A stretch of DNA of 64,000 bases, taken from positions 11,064,228 through 11,128,227 of the forward strand of contig NW_004624743.1 in NCBI RefSeq assembly GCF_000247695.1. Direction: 5' to 3'. The position numbers and the translations under genes were made by a program. The notes under the pieces are model-generated. The model saw only the letters and a list, made by a program, of their open reading frames with translations, did no database searches and had not been told where the DNA came from. The DNA is from Heterocephalus glaber (Eukaryota > Chordata > Mammalia > Rodentia > Bathyergidae). Positions 47,650-57,612 of the stretch are shown here, one piece after another. How positions within the stretch are numbered: the stretch's first letter is position 1; the number at the start of each line of letters is the position of its first letter.

Positions 47650-48250
47650 TTTTATTACCATCAATCCAAATTTCCCAAAATCTTACCATTTTCTTTAAGG
47701 GAGTATTAAGAATATCTCTTAGAATTTTGTGTAGTTTAGCCATTCTAGGCATAGAGTCTCTTGATAATTTTTTTCTGAAAATAAATTCATGTCATTCTTA
47801 CTTTGCCAGGGTATTTTCACCAGATCCAAAATTTATGGCATTTTTCTTCATTCCATACATTCGAGATGTTATTTCATTTTCTTCTAGCCCAATATGTTTT
47901 AAAAGTCAGCCACAATTTATATGCTTATATTATTTTGTCTCCCTGAATGAAATTCATTTTTCTTTGATTTTGAAAGGGATTTTCCCATCATGTTTCATTC
48001 ATAAGAGTTTGCTAAGATGTTACTAGATGTGGTATTTTTTATATCACTTGTTAATATTTTTCCTCAAATGTTGACAATTTTTTCTAATATTACTTTACCC
48101 TTCTTGTTGTTTGTTTACTGGTTATTGGTTGTTTCTGTATGTGTTTGGTGGGGTGTTTGTCCCATTCTCTTTTCTTTTCCCGAATCTCAGTTGCATGTAA
48201 TTGTGAGACTTGCTATTGTTTAGGTTATTAATGATATAAATTTTCCATTT
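47650..48250 (-). mobile_element. HAL1/L1M-like ORF1 region, minus strand
   Basis: The plus strand reads ttattccatacattcgaga-like text near 47850, then tgttatttcattttcttcta, aaaagtcagccacaatttat, ttgattttgaaagggatttt, and cccattctcttttcttttcc near 48160. This follows the antisense ORF1 of HAL1/old L1 in order. Similarity is weak but spans about 600 bp. Confidence 0.5.
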
Positions 48251-49854
48251 TCCCTCTCTCCAGATGATATAGAGTTTATCACGTTTTCAAGTTCACTGTG
48301 TCTGTCTTCTACAATCTTCAGTCCTATCTAGTAAATTTCTGGTATCAAGTAATTGTCTGGTACACATGGCCCTTATCTTTTTCTTTTCTCTCAAGTATAA
48401 TAGTTTATTGCTCTCTGCCTATGCCTGAAAACTGTGGCCTTGTTTATTTTGTCTTGCTTTATAGTTTTCTACATTATTTAGAACTAGTACCAGTTATTCT
48501 GTAATGTGCTGAAACAGAAGTCACCTACAGTCTTATTTATATTGCCTACAGTGTTCCTATAAGATGCTACCCATGATTAGTACTATTTTTGTGCAGACAT
48601 AGGTGAAAAGGGAATTCATAGTAAGTAGAGATATAGCACGTGTTTTGATTACTATGGCTTGAGATTATAAAAAGCATAACATTGTATTATGTGAGAATAC
48701 ATTCCAGAAGTTTCTAATGGTTGACATTAGAGGATTAAATTTGATAAAGTTTGACATTACCTATCTCATTACTGTTCTTGGTATGTATACTCAATTCTCC
48801 AACTTCCTTGATTTTTTTCTTTTTCTTTATTTAAAGTCTAATTGTATGAATTTGGAGAAACTTTTTGTTAAGTATCTATAGTCTGTGCTAACCTAAATCT
48901 TCTGTCAACAAAAAGCCATACCTTACAAAGCAACAGTTTGACATTAGTTTGTAGGTATATATATTTCTCATGTATAAAATCTGAGATTTATTATATATAT
49001 ATTATGTATAAAATCTGAGATTTTATTTTATTCATAAACATTCTCCCATTCATGTTATTGGTTACAAGGATTTGTTTTTACTTCTATTTAAACTATCTTT
49101 AAATATTATGCAGGAGGAAATTTATTGGTAATAATACAGTACTTCTTTCTTTCAAATGCATAAGATTTATAAATTGTAAACATTTGTAATCTCAACTTCA
49201 ATAGATTTTTTTAGCACACAAGAGTTTGGGTTTTAAACCATACATTCCATTGTTTACAATTTAATGAAAAAAATGTGATTCACCACATTAGTGTGATAGA
49301 AAGACCATCAAATTATAACCTTGGTTTCTGTTTCTGTTTCTACAACTTTTTAAGACACATATTTTGGGGAGCCTTTCCAGCTCTCCAGTCCTGATGATCA
49401 CACTTATAAAATTGCTTTGCTTAATTAGAATGGTGTTCTTCACACTTCATTAATGCATGCATAGATTTTCAAGGGAAATAACTTGTGAACATATGTGTTT
49501 AGTGTTTATTTCTTTTGTTTTAATATTATTTGATGTAGACAAATAAAAAAAATTATGAGGTAATTTAAAGACTATGCCCATGTTTTACTCTTCCTGAAAC
49601 TGAGAAGTGGATTCTAATTCTCCTTTCAGGGCTGGACTTGGTGAGTCATTTACTCTACAGAATGTTAAAAAAGTCACAATCTGGTTCTATAAGGTCAAAA
49701 CATAAAAGCTTGCAGTTTCCACCAGGGTAATTTGGAACATACTCTTTGTGAGACTCGAGCCAGATTGTAAGAAATATGACCTCTCTGAGACCATCTGGTG
49801 GGAGAAAAATTAACTATAACTCTCTGTTGTTGCTACATATGTGAGCAGAGTTAT
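48251..49854. other. No gene recognised
   Basis: AT-rich DNA. A 19-bp exact direct repeat, tgtataaaatctgagattt, occurs at 48971-48989 and 49005-49023. The stretch 48300-48500 may be the far end of the L1-like sequence, but I cannot show it. Confidence 0.4.
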
Positions 49855-50236
49855 TGTGTTATGTGCTCATTAGAAACATCCCCCAAATGGCTCATGTGTT
49901 CAGAGGCAGGGCCTTAAAAAATGATTACATCATGGGTACTATCCTGGTGGACTGAGGAGACAGGGCCCTGATGGAGGAAGTAGGTTATTACCCGAAAGGG
50001 AGTATTTGTGTCCTTCACTCCTGCCTTTCCTTCTAGCTCTTTGTTCTCTCTGTGTTTCCCAGCTGCCACAAAGTGAGCAGCTTTCCTTTGCCAGACCCTT
50101 CTGCCATGATGTTTCTGCCTTGGGACCAGCTAACTGTGGACTAAAAGCTCTAAAATGTTAACCAGAACAAGCTATTCCTCCTATAAGTTGTTTCTGTTGG
50201 GAATTCATCATAGCAATGAAAAGTTGACTGATACAC
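49855..50236 (+). mobile_element. MaLR-type solo LTR, plus strand
   Basis: It opens tgtgttatgtgctcattaga, then aacatcccccaaatggctca, atggaggaagtaggttatta, agctgccacaaagtgagcag, ctaactgtggactaaaagct, and ends atgaaaagttgactgataca. This is the standard order of a rodent MST/MT-like MaLR LTR. No internal region is attached. Confidence 0.78.
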
Positions 50237-51240
50237 ACTGGTTGCTGTTTTTTCACAGAGCATCCTTTCAAAGATGTTTGCATAGTATTTCCCTTCAGAG
50301 CAGAGGACAAGTGTGCTTATCAACCATTGTAATTGATTCAAACTTCCTACAGTGCAGCATTCCTTCCTGGAACAATACCCACTGTGTGTGCTGGTGTCAA
50401 CCTAGGTGTATCTATCTTACACTGTGAGATTTGGAGGCTTGAGGACCTGAGACAGATACACCTGTGCTGTGCTATTTGCTATTTTCTGGGTTATGAGTAA
50501 CAGTGTCATTTACATGTGATTCAAGAGTTTGCACTGGGCAAACTATGACTTCCTGATTTGTTCACTTGTTGGCTGTATAGAATCTCAGACCTTATGTAGT
50601 TCTTAAAAGTGCTACAATGAAGAGGCCTCTGCTACTGAGATTAGTCTTTCAGAGACACCTAGAAAATTCCAGTCCCTCCGTACCAGCCCACCTGGCCATT
50701 GAATATGACAAAGTGATTTCAGTAAACAAAGTAAAATCCAGAAAAATTGCCTTGCTGAGATCACTTTCTTTTGAGAGATGCGAAAGTGGTCACTGGTTTA
50801 AACCACAAAGTATTATGGTATCTGATAACACAGAAATGGATTAGAACTGTGTGCTAGAGAATCTTTAACTGAACTTACTTAGTATTCAACAATATAATAT
50901 GTTAACTACACATAGCTTTAATGATAAAATTCAAACATTTCCAAGTTACTTTTCCTAAAGTTTTAATTTAATTTTTTCTTTCTACAGAAATTTCAGTTAT
51001 ATCTTTTTGCTAATAAGGAGGTAAACAGTAAGGTGAATATTCCATAGGCTATGAAGGTGGGGAGTGGAGAGAAAATAGGACAAGAGGTGAATAAACATAA
51101 ACATGTCAGAAAGACAAACAGAACATAAATCTATTTTTGATAATTTTATTGAAAAATATTAACAAGAATCAGACTTTTTGCTGTAAAATAGATATTGTAG
51201 AAGATGTCAGCTTGTTTGGATTAAGGATAATTTGAATACC
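50237..51240. other. No gene recognised
   Basis: No repeat family recognised. The plus-strand frame 50617-50844 is short and unrecognised. Confidence 0.4.
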
Positions 51241-51249
51241 AGTAAAGGA

Positions 51250-51385
51250 CCAAATCTTTCCTCCTTGCTTTCCTCCTTCTCCTCTTTCCCCTCCTTCTCT
51301 TCATCCTCCTCCTCCTCCTCTTCTTTCTTTCCAGGACTTAATGTACGCTAGGCAAACTCTGCCACTGAGTCTCACCTCCTGCCCC
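51250..51385 (-). repeat. Older tRNA-type SINE (minus) with an expanded pyrimidine tract
   Basis: A C/T-only stretch at about 51258-51333 (tcctcctcctcctcctcttc inside it) is followed by gtacgctaggcaaactctgc, cactgagtctcacctcctgc, the antisense body and head of a tRNA-derived SINE. The pyrimidine tract sits where its T-tail should be. Confidence 0.6.
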
Positions 51386-51390
51386 TAAAG

Positions 51391-51391
<1 letters not shown>

Positions 51392-51436
<45 letters not shown>
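51392..51436. repeat. (ATT)n microsatellite, SINE tail
   Basis: About 15 uninterrupted ATT units, at the 3' tail of the adjacent minus-strand SINE. Confidence 0.95.
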
Positions 51437-51512
51437 TGGTACCAGGGATCGAACTCAGGACCTTGTGCTTGTGAGCCAGGCGGCGGAACCACCCAGCTAA
51501 ATCTCCAGCCCC
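51437..51512 (-). repeat. ID-type SINE, minus strand, with target-site duplication
   Basis: The plus strand reads tggtaccagggatcgaactc then acccagctaaatctccagcc. The direct repeat taaagcattatt at 51386-51397 and 51513-51524 flanks the SINE together with its (ATT)n tail. The left copy runs into the microsatellite. Confidence 0.92.
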
Positions 51513-51686
51513 TAAAGCATTATTTCTTGCTATTCTGTGAGAATGTTCTTGGAAGTAAGTGGCAAGATCAGTGATCTGAGTAGGAAAGACACATACTGTC
51601 AGTCTGAACTAATCCACTCATCTGAGGTTCAGAAAAAAAGGACAAGGCAGAAGACTAGCAAATTTGCTTTTTCTCTCTCTCTCTCC

Positions 51687-51768
51687 TTTTTTTTTTGGTA
51701 CCGGATCAAACTCAGGTCCTTGAGCTTGCGCAGCAGGCGGGAAAACCACTGAGCTAAATCCCTGACCC
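51687..51768 (-). repeat. ID-type SINE, minus strand
   Basis: A T-tract, then ggtaccggatcaaactcagg and accactgagctaaatccctg. A (TC)n run lies to its left and a (TTTC)n tract to its right, so the target-site duplication is obscured. Confidence 0.88.
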
Positions 51769-51895
51769 TCTTTCTTTTCTCTTCTCTTTTCTTTTCATTT
51801 TGTTTTGTTTCATTTTCTTTTCTTTTCTTTTCTTTTCTTCCTTCCTTCCTTCCCTTTCTTTCTTTCTTTCTTTCCTTCCTTCTTTCTTTCTTTCT

Positions 51896-51968
<73 letters not shown>
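51769..51968. repeat. Long (TTTC)n / (TTTTC)n polypyrimidine tract
   Basis: About 200 bp of pure C/T. It starts as mixed TTTTC, TTCC and TTTC units, and becomes an almost pure TTTC array at about 51896-51966. It opens long false reading frames on both strands (poly KERKKERK on the minus strand), which are not genes. Confidence 0.95.
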
Positions 51969-51969
<1 letters not shown>

Positions 51970-51989
51970 CTTTCCTGCTCCCTTCCCCC

Positions 51990-52290
51990 CCTTCCCTCTT
52001 CTATACCTGGGGCATTCTCTTTCTCTCTCCCTTGGCATCAGAATGGCAGGTTTCTAGCCTTTGGACTTTCAAATTTAACCAGTGGCCTTCAGCCTGGGAC
52101 TGGGAGTTTTGCCCCTGGCTTCTCCAGTTCCAGAGTCTGCAGACTTAGAGCCACATGCAGCTTCCCTGGTGCTCCAGTGCAGAAGGCCTCTGGGGAGCTG
52201 CTCAGCATCCATAATCACATGACACAACTCCTCCAATAATCTCTCCCCCCTATTGGTTACGTCTCCCTGGAGAGCACTGACTAATATAGG
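51990..52290 (+). mobile_element. LTR-like interspersed repeat, family not fixed
   Basis: The text agtctgcagacttagagcca, ctcagcatccataatcacat, gacacaactcctccaataat, ttggttacgtctccctggag, agcactgactaata matches a widespread mammalian repeat end ('tttctctggagaaccctgac taata'). I cannot name the family with certainty. The (TTTC)n tract abuts it. Confidence 0.5.
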
Positions 52291-52661
52291 ACTCACAAGA
52301 GAAAGTGAATTTTCAGTCTTACGTCTCTTTTAAGACTCAGTGTTGTGGGTCACTGCAGTACTGAGCATGAGAATCTGCTAGGGAGTCAAAAGAGAACAGT
52401 GTAAATTTGTGTAAGATGATTTAATACCTAAATCTAAGAATTTTAGTGTATTTAAATTCAATTAAATAACTCATATTTACCTTTCAAAACCATAATGATT
52501 CTTATATATATATTCCTTAAATAATCTAGGAAAATTATTTAAATATCTGGATATATGAAGCACTATTCTAGGCATCAGACAATATGAAATAATGAATAAT
52601 AATAATATGACACATATATTCATGGCCCTAATTGCTTAGCCATATGAGTTGAGTTAAAATT
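52291..52661. other. No gene recognised
   Basis: AT-rich DNA between repeats. Confidence 0.4.
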
Positions 52662-52671
52662 TCAGTAATGT

Positions 52672-52757
52672 GGCTGGGGATTTAGCTCAGTGGTTCCGCT
52701 ACCTGCCCTGCAAGGACAAGGACCCGAGTTTGATCCCCAGTACCAAAAAAAAAAAAA
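52672..52757 (+). repeat. ID-type SINE, plus strand, with a perfect target-site duplication
   Basis: ggctggggatttagctcagt (A box), then gagtttgatccccagtacc (B box region), then 13 A residues. The direct repeat tcagtaatgt lies at 52662-52671 and 52758-52767. The uninterrupted A-tail and exact repeat suggest this is among the youngest insertions in the window. Confidence 0.95.
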
Positions 52758-52767
52758 TCAGTAATGT

Positions 52768-53750
52768 AAGGCTATTATTTAAAAATTGATTTTCATATTC
52801 CTTTTAAAGGCCAAAAACTTGATTTGTCTCATACAGATACATGTGAAATAATGGGAAAGAAATAAAAATAAATATCAGAATAACAACAAAAAATAAGAAG
52901 AACGCAGGTTATGGAGACCCCCCAAAAAGATATGTTCTCTCACCAAAGAAGCATTTTAGCCAGTAGGGGATATTTAAAAAGATGTTATTTTTTTATTCAA
53001 AACGATATGGGATCAAAAGAGATATTCCTGACAAAGAAGTATAATTGAGACTTAAATTTGTCAAAGCCTAAAAACAAGGAAGCAAGAGGATATAAATGTA
53101 ACACCTGATTGTCTTAAAGAGAGTGTAAGAGGGATTTGTCGACAAGGCTTGGGTGTTTGGGCTGGGGCTCTCTGTTGTTTCCAGTTTCAGGTAACAGAAG
53201 TATATCCAATGATATACAAAGAAGATAATTTATTATAAATATTCAAGTTTTACCTCACAAACCAACTAGATCTTCTCTTCAATATTTTAAATATTATCTC
53301 TCCAATCTCTTTAGCAGTGAGAAAATGGTAGGTTTATCTCCAACCTCAAGGTCAAATTCCTCAAAGAGAAATTGTACAGTTTCATCTTGGATTAGTATTC
53401 TATCCCTAGGTGCATCCTACCAGGGAAGTTCTTTGAGATACTGGTGATGATAGATCGTCTGTCCTGAAAAATAATCTACAAATTACTTTGGCTGATAGTG
53501 AGACTATGGAATACTTGCAGTGTACAGAATCACATGGCCAGCTCTGGGCCTGGAGAACAGGTCCCCCCTTGGTGTAACCTGAGAAGAGGCCGTCAGAATC
53601 AGTAATCCCTGGGGACACTCTCAGAATCCTTTAGGAGAAGGGAGATTCTTTTGAGCAACAGGAATAAAAAAGAAAGGAAGTGAGACGATTCCAGGTACCA
53701 TAGGATTAAAACAAGAAAAACAAGAGCACGTATTGCTGAAAAGGCAAAGG
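52768..53750. other. No gene recognised
   Basis: No repeat I can name. A minus-strand frame (53406-53618) of 70 codons is unrecognised. Confidence 0.4.
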
Positions 53751-53754
53751 ACTG

Positions 53755-53870
53755 GTGTTTTGCTTAATCCTTGCAGTAACTTCTATGAGGAATTTTGTAA
53801 ATCAGATGTGACAACTGAATTTTTTGGGTAGAGAATAAGGGAGCCAAGGTTAAAATCCAAATATATTTGA
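53755..53870 (-). repeat. MIR relic, minus strand
   Basis: The text aatccttgcagtaacttcta, tgaggaattttgtaaatcag, agccaaggttaaaatccaaa follows the antisense MIR core at low identity. Confidence 0.5.
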
Positions 53871-54087
53871 TACTATTATTCTGTATCATTTCACTCTTTG
53901 GAAGTGACAAGAAAGGAAAGTACCAAATATGCGATGCAAGCAATTATGTTTTAAAATCTTCTATAACTTCTATAACATTTGAATATCCCATTAGTTTCTT
54001 TGGGTACAGAGAAACAAGGGAAACTAAAAAACTTTCAACATCTTCTGTAAGATATAAGCACCCCATTGCTGTTTCCATGTGAAGCAG

Positions 54088-54560
54088 TTCATGCTCACAA
54101 CATGCCTCTGAAGTAGGTAATTTAATGTCCATTGTTGGGCTGGGCAATAGTGAATGTTATGGCTTGTGTTTAGGGGTCCCCCAAAGCCTCATGCTTTCTC
54201 AGAGGTTGACTCATGGTGGATCTAGGCCCGAGGGCACTAGGATTAAGTGTGTGAGTCCTATACACCCTAAGTAGTCTGAATAAGCTAAAAAGGGCAGAAA
54301 GACGCTGCTAAGGTTCTTCGCTGCTTTGGTACCATCTATCTACCATGAACTGTTGCCCCTCTGCCACCCTGCCATGGAGTCAGCTGATTATGGACTGAAA
54401 CCTCTACGAACTGTAAGCCAAATAAACCTTTCCCTGTTTAACTTTGGGGGTTGGGTATTCTGTCTCAGCAACAAAAGAAAAGTAACTGATACAGTAGACA
54501 ATGGCTGAGCTATGATTCATATCATGATGTTGTTCTCTTTTATTAACACGAGGCTGTGGT
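54088..54560 (-). repeat. MIR relic split by an LTR
   Basis: The left part (about 54088-54150: gctcacaacatgcctctgaa, gtaggtaatttaatgtccat) and right part (about 54500-54560: acaatggctgagctatgatt, catatc) are consecutive pieces of an antisense MIR. The MaLR LTR sits between them. Confidence 0.45.
54154..54493 (+). mobile_element. MaLR-type solo LTR, plus strand
   Basis: It opens tgttatggcttgtgtttagg, then ggtcccccaaagcctcatgc, atggagtcagctgattatgg, actgtaagccaaataaacct (polyadenylation-type AATAAA at 54420-54425), and ends aaaagaaaagtaactgatac. It is a close relative of the 49.9-kb copy. No internal region. Confidence 0.82.
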
Positions 54561-55118
54561 GTGCCTCCTAAATAATGTTCAATTTGTTTTAACCTAATAT
54601 CAGTTCTCAATAATCACACCACTTGTTGGCAAATATTAATGTTGTTAATCTTTATCTAATGTCCTTGTAAATATTACACATTAAAATAGATTAATCTTGT
54701 AAAATATTCTTAAAATTCCAATGATCTTTGAAGTCCTAAAACAAATTCCATATGAGAGTACCAACAGATCATACTGAGGAGGATAGTTATACAGCACTGT
54801 AAGACTAATCTCATGGAAAAATTTAAAACCAGTGTTTGAATCAAAATTGCATGTGCTACCTGAGCTATAGAAGGACCACTAGAGCAGGAATTAAAAAGTT
54901 GAGGTGGCCTCTGGCTTCTGACGTTAGTAGGACATGTGATGAGCGTTCGTTCTCTCAAGTGCCTCTCTTTCCTTTTCTGTAAGCTGAGGATTTAGTACTC
55001 ATAGTGTTACAGGATTCGATGATGATCTGATCACACATTATGTCAATTATTCTTGGATTGCCTACTTCATACAAAACAACAACAACTAAACTATCTTGAG
55101 GAAAGTGGAATAATGGCT
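54561..55118. other. No gene recognised
   Basis: AT-rich DNA, no repeat family recognised. Confidence 0.4.
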
Positions 55119-55119
55119 C

Positions 55120-55490
55120 CCAAATTACCCACCAAAATTCCAAGGATGTGTGACTGTGCTATGTTGATGGAATTAATGTTGTTACTAATCTGACTTCATG
55201 ATACAGAGATTGCCCTAGGTGATTCAAAAGATTCCAGTGCCTTCACAAAGATCCCAAGAAGGGAAAAGAACAGGAAGAGGAGTGAGAATCAGAGCAGTAC
55301 AATGTGAAAGTTTCAGTAGCCATTGCCATCTGTCTCTGAAGATGAACGGAGACCACATACCAATGAATGTAAAAGTTTTTATAAGCTGCTAAATACCAAG
55401 AAATGAATTCTTCCTTAGAACCGACAGCAGGAACATGATCCTCAAAACACCTTGATGTAAGTCTAGTAGGATTCATTACTTAATTCTGAA
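55120..55490 (+). mobile_element. MLT1-like MaLR LTR relic
   Basis: The stretch atgttgatggaattaatgtt, gttactaatctgacttcatg, gattgccctaggtgattcaa, gagaatcagagcagtacaat, gtagccattgccatctgtct-like text near 55318, and cttccttagaaccgacagca follows a familiar MLT-class LTR middle region. The ends are not clear. Confidence 0.5.
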
Positions 55491-56574
55491 ATTTATAAAT
55501 ATAAATGTTATATTTCTGTTTTCTACAGTCACCAAACTTGTCACAATTTTTATACTGAGTAGAAAATTAACACATTGTGCAAATGTTAAAAACACACAAC
55601 ATCTGCTTTCAAAGAGTTTACATTTTGTCATAGAAAATAAGCTGATTGTAAATGGAATTCATGTCTGATGGAATATAACAAATGTCTAAAATGAGATGTT
55701 CTAGCATCTGCTCAACTCAGCCTATCATCTATTTCCGACAAAGGATACTATAAATGTTTTCATTTAGTGTGGTTCTAGGATAAAGTAATGATCAAATCCA
55801 ACACCAGCCTGCCTCCTAGGGCTGTACAATCTCATGCAGATGAATAAATATTAGTTTGCAGAAATCACTCAAACAAAATATTAAACTGAAAATATAATAA
55901 TCTGTTTTCTCTAAATGCATGGAACAGTGGAATTTCCAATATATAGGAAGATCAAAGAGATGTTTCTGGAAATATGGTCACTGAGTTGAATTCTGAAGGA
56001 TGAATAAAGTCAAAGATGCAGGAGTAAAGCATGTCCAGTACAATGGTAAGAGGAAAAAGAAAATTTTTAAAAGGTTAAAAGGCAGTACTGTGTAACTATG
56101 TATGAGAGAGAAGAGCTGCCAATGAGAAGAGACTGAATACTTTTAGATTTTTGTCTGACCAGAGCCACTGTAAGAGATTTTTGCATTACTTAAAATCCAG
56201 TTGATAAACAGTGAATCGCTTTACATAAAGTAATGAATAATCATATTTGCACAACAAGAGCAGCCTGTCTAAATGGGGGCTTTGCATGAATGTAAACACA
56301 CAGGCTACCTCTGTCATGCCAAAGATGATGGTAGTCTGCACTTGGGTGAGTAAAAGAGGATGTAAGTGGAACTCAGGAAACATTTGTGATTCTGAATTAA
56401 CTTGATGTGAAGTCAGGGGAAGAGAATGTTTTAAGAGCCATAGTGATCCATGCAGAATGCTGATAGGATCTATGTGTCAACAATTAAAGACAGGTAACCT
56501 TTTTTTAATGGTTACAAGTTACCGAAAACATGGTTTAACACTCTCCATAGATTCATTTATGTGATGCAGCAAAC
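55491..56574. other. No gene recognised
   Basis: AT-rich DNA, no repeat family recognised. Confidence 0.4.
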
Positions 56575-56708
56575 TTAAGACATGATTGCTAATATTCTCA
56601 ATAATTTTGCATGTTGGGACACTGAATAACAGAAAGCTGCAGTAAATCCCTGATGTCATAAAGTTTTAAGTGCAGCATCAACATTTGAGCTCAGGTACTC
56701 TCTATGTT
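56575..56708 (-). repeat. MIR relic, minus strand
   Basis: The text gggacactgaataacagaaa, gctgcagtaaatccctgatg, agtgcagcatcaacatttga, gctcaggtac is the antisense MIR core and tRNA-related part. Confidence 0.6.
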
Positions 56709-57450
56709 TGGCTATACTTATGAAAATTATCTGTTTGACCTGGCATCGAGGCAGTCATTAGAAGTTTCGGTGGCAGCTGTTCCAGTGAAGTGATGCAGAT
56801 ACAAAGCATAAAAGAGTAAACTGAAGGGTACGTTGCTGCTGATTTTCATTTTTTCAGGCAAGTGGAAGGCGTGGAAGTCTCCGTGAGGAGCTCCTGCATG
56901 GGTTGTCTGGATAAACGAACTGATCACACTATGTCTCAGTGGCAGAGCGGGCACTAGGTCCATGCGACCAAAGCTCATGTCTTCAGTGCTAGACTCAATC
57001 CAAGGAGCAGCATAGCTACCTGTTGTGTGGCTCAGGTGTCACCCAAAGCCCTTACTTTCTCACTGGAGAGATCAAGAGCCTTCAAAGTCCACAGCAGCAT
57101 TACCTCAACTTGTAGGAGAAGAAGCAGTGTTTGTATTCCGAAAGCCCATCGCTATTTGCAGTATAGATCTGAGAAGTCTACAAAACTGGGAGAATTCCCT
57201 ATCTGCAGAACCTCGTCCTGTTTGGAAAGGAAGACCTTTCCTTGTGTTTGAAAATTTGATTTTCCAGGCTGGCATTCACTGGCCATGAGTCCCAAGTGAG
57301 TATCTTAGAGACAAAAAGTATACAAATACATGCAGGGAGTTCTGTCAGAGCACTGGACATTTAGACATTAAGTACACATGAAATTTCTCAAGTGCAGAAA
57401 ACTAATAGCAGCAACTAAAAAGGTCTTTTGTTTTCCAAATCCAGTTACCC
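56709..57450. other. No gene recognised; slightly GC-richer block
   Basis: Positions 56730-57290 are GC-richer than the surroundings. The plus frame 57025-57288 (87 codons) starts MWLRCHPKPLLSHW and is unrecognised. No repeat match. Confidence 0.35.
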
Positions 57451-57612
57451 TTCTTTTTTAATATTTTTATTTTATTAGTACATGTTTGCAGTACATAATG
57501 ATAATATTCATCGTGGAGAGTTGGTACATGACATGACACATCTTAATTATTTTCCAACCCCTTCCTCCTCCTCCCTCCATCATTTGGTCCCCTTCCCTTT
57601 GACAAAGGATCT
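57451..57612 (-). mobile_element. L1-like 3' end, minus strand (same type as 24.6 kb)
   Basis: The plus strand reads ttttattttattagtacatg, tttgcagtacataatgataa, gtggagagttggtacatgac, then a C/T-rich tract at 57553-57603. It matches 24645-24838 in order and length. Confidence 0.65.

Noticed and set aside
51754..52239. Long overlapping open frames on both strands, rich in Lys/Glu/Arg (minus) or Phe/Leu/Ser (plus)
   Set aside because: They are read through the (TTTC)n array and have no stops only because of the repeat.
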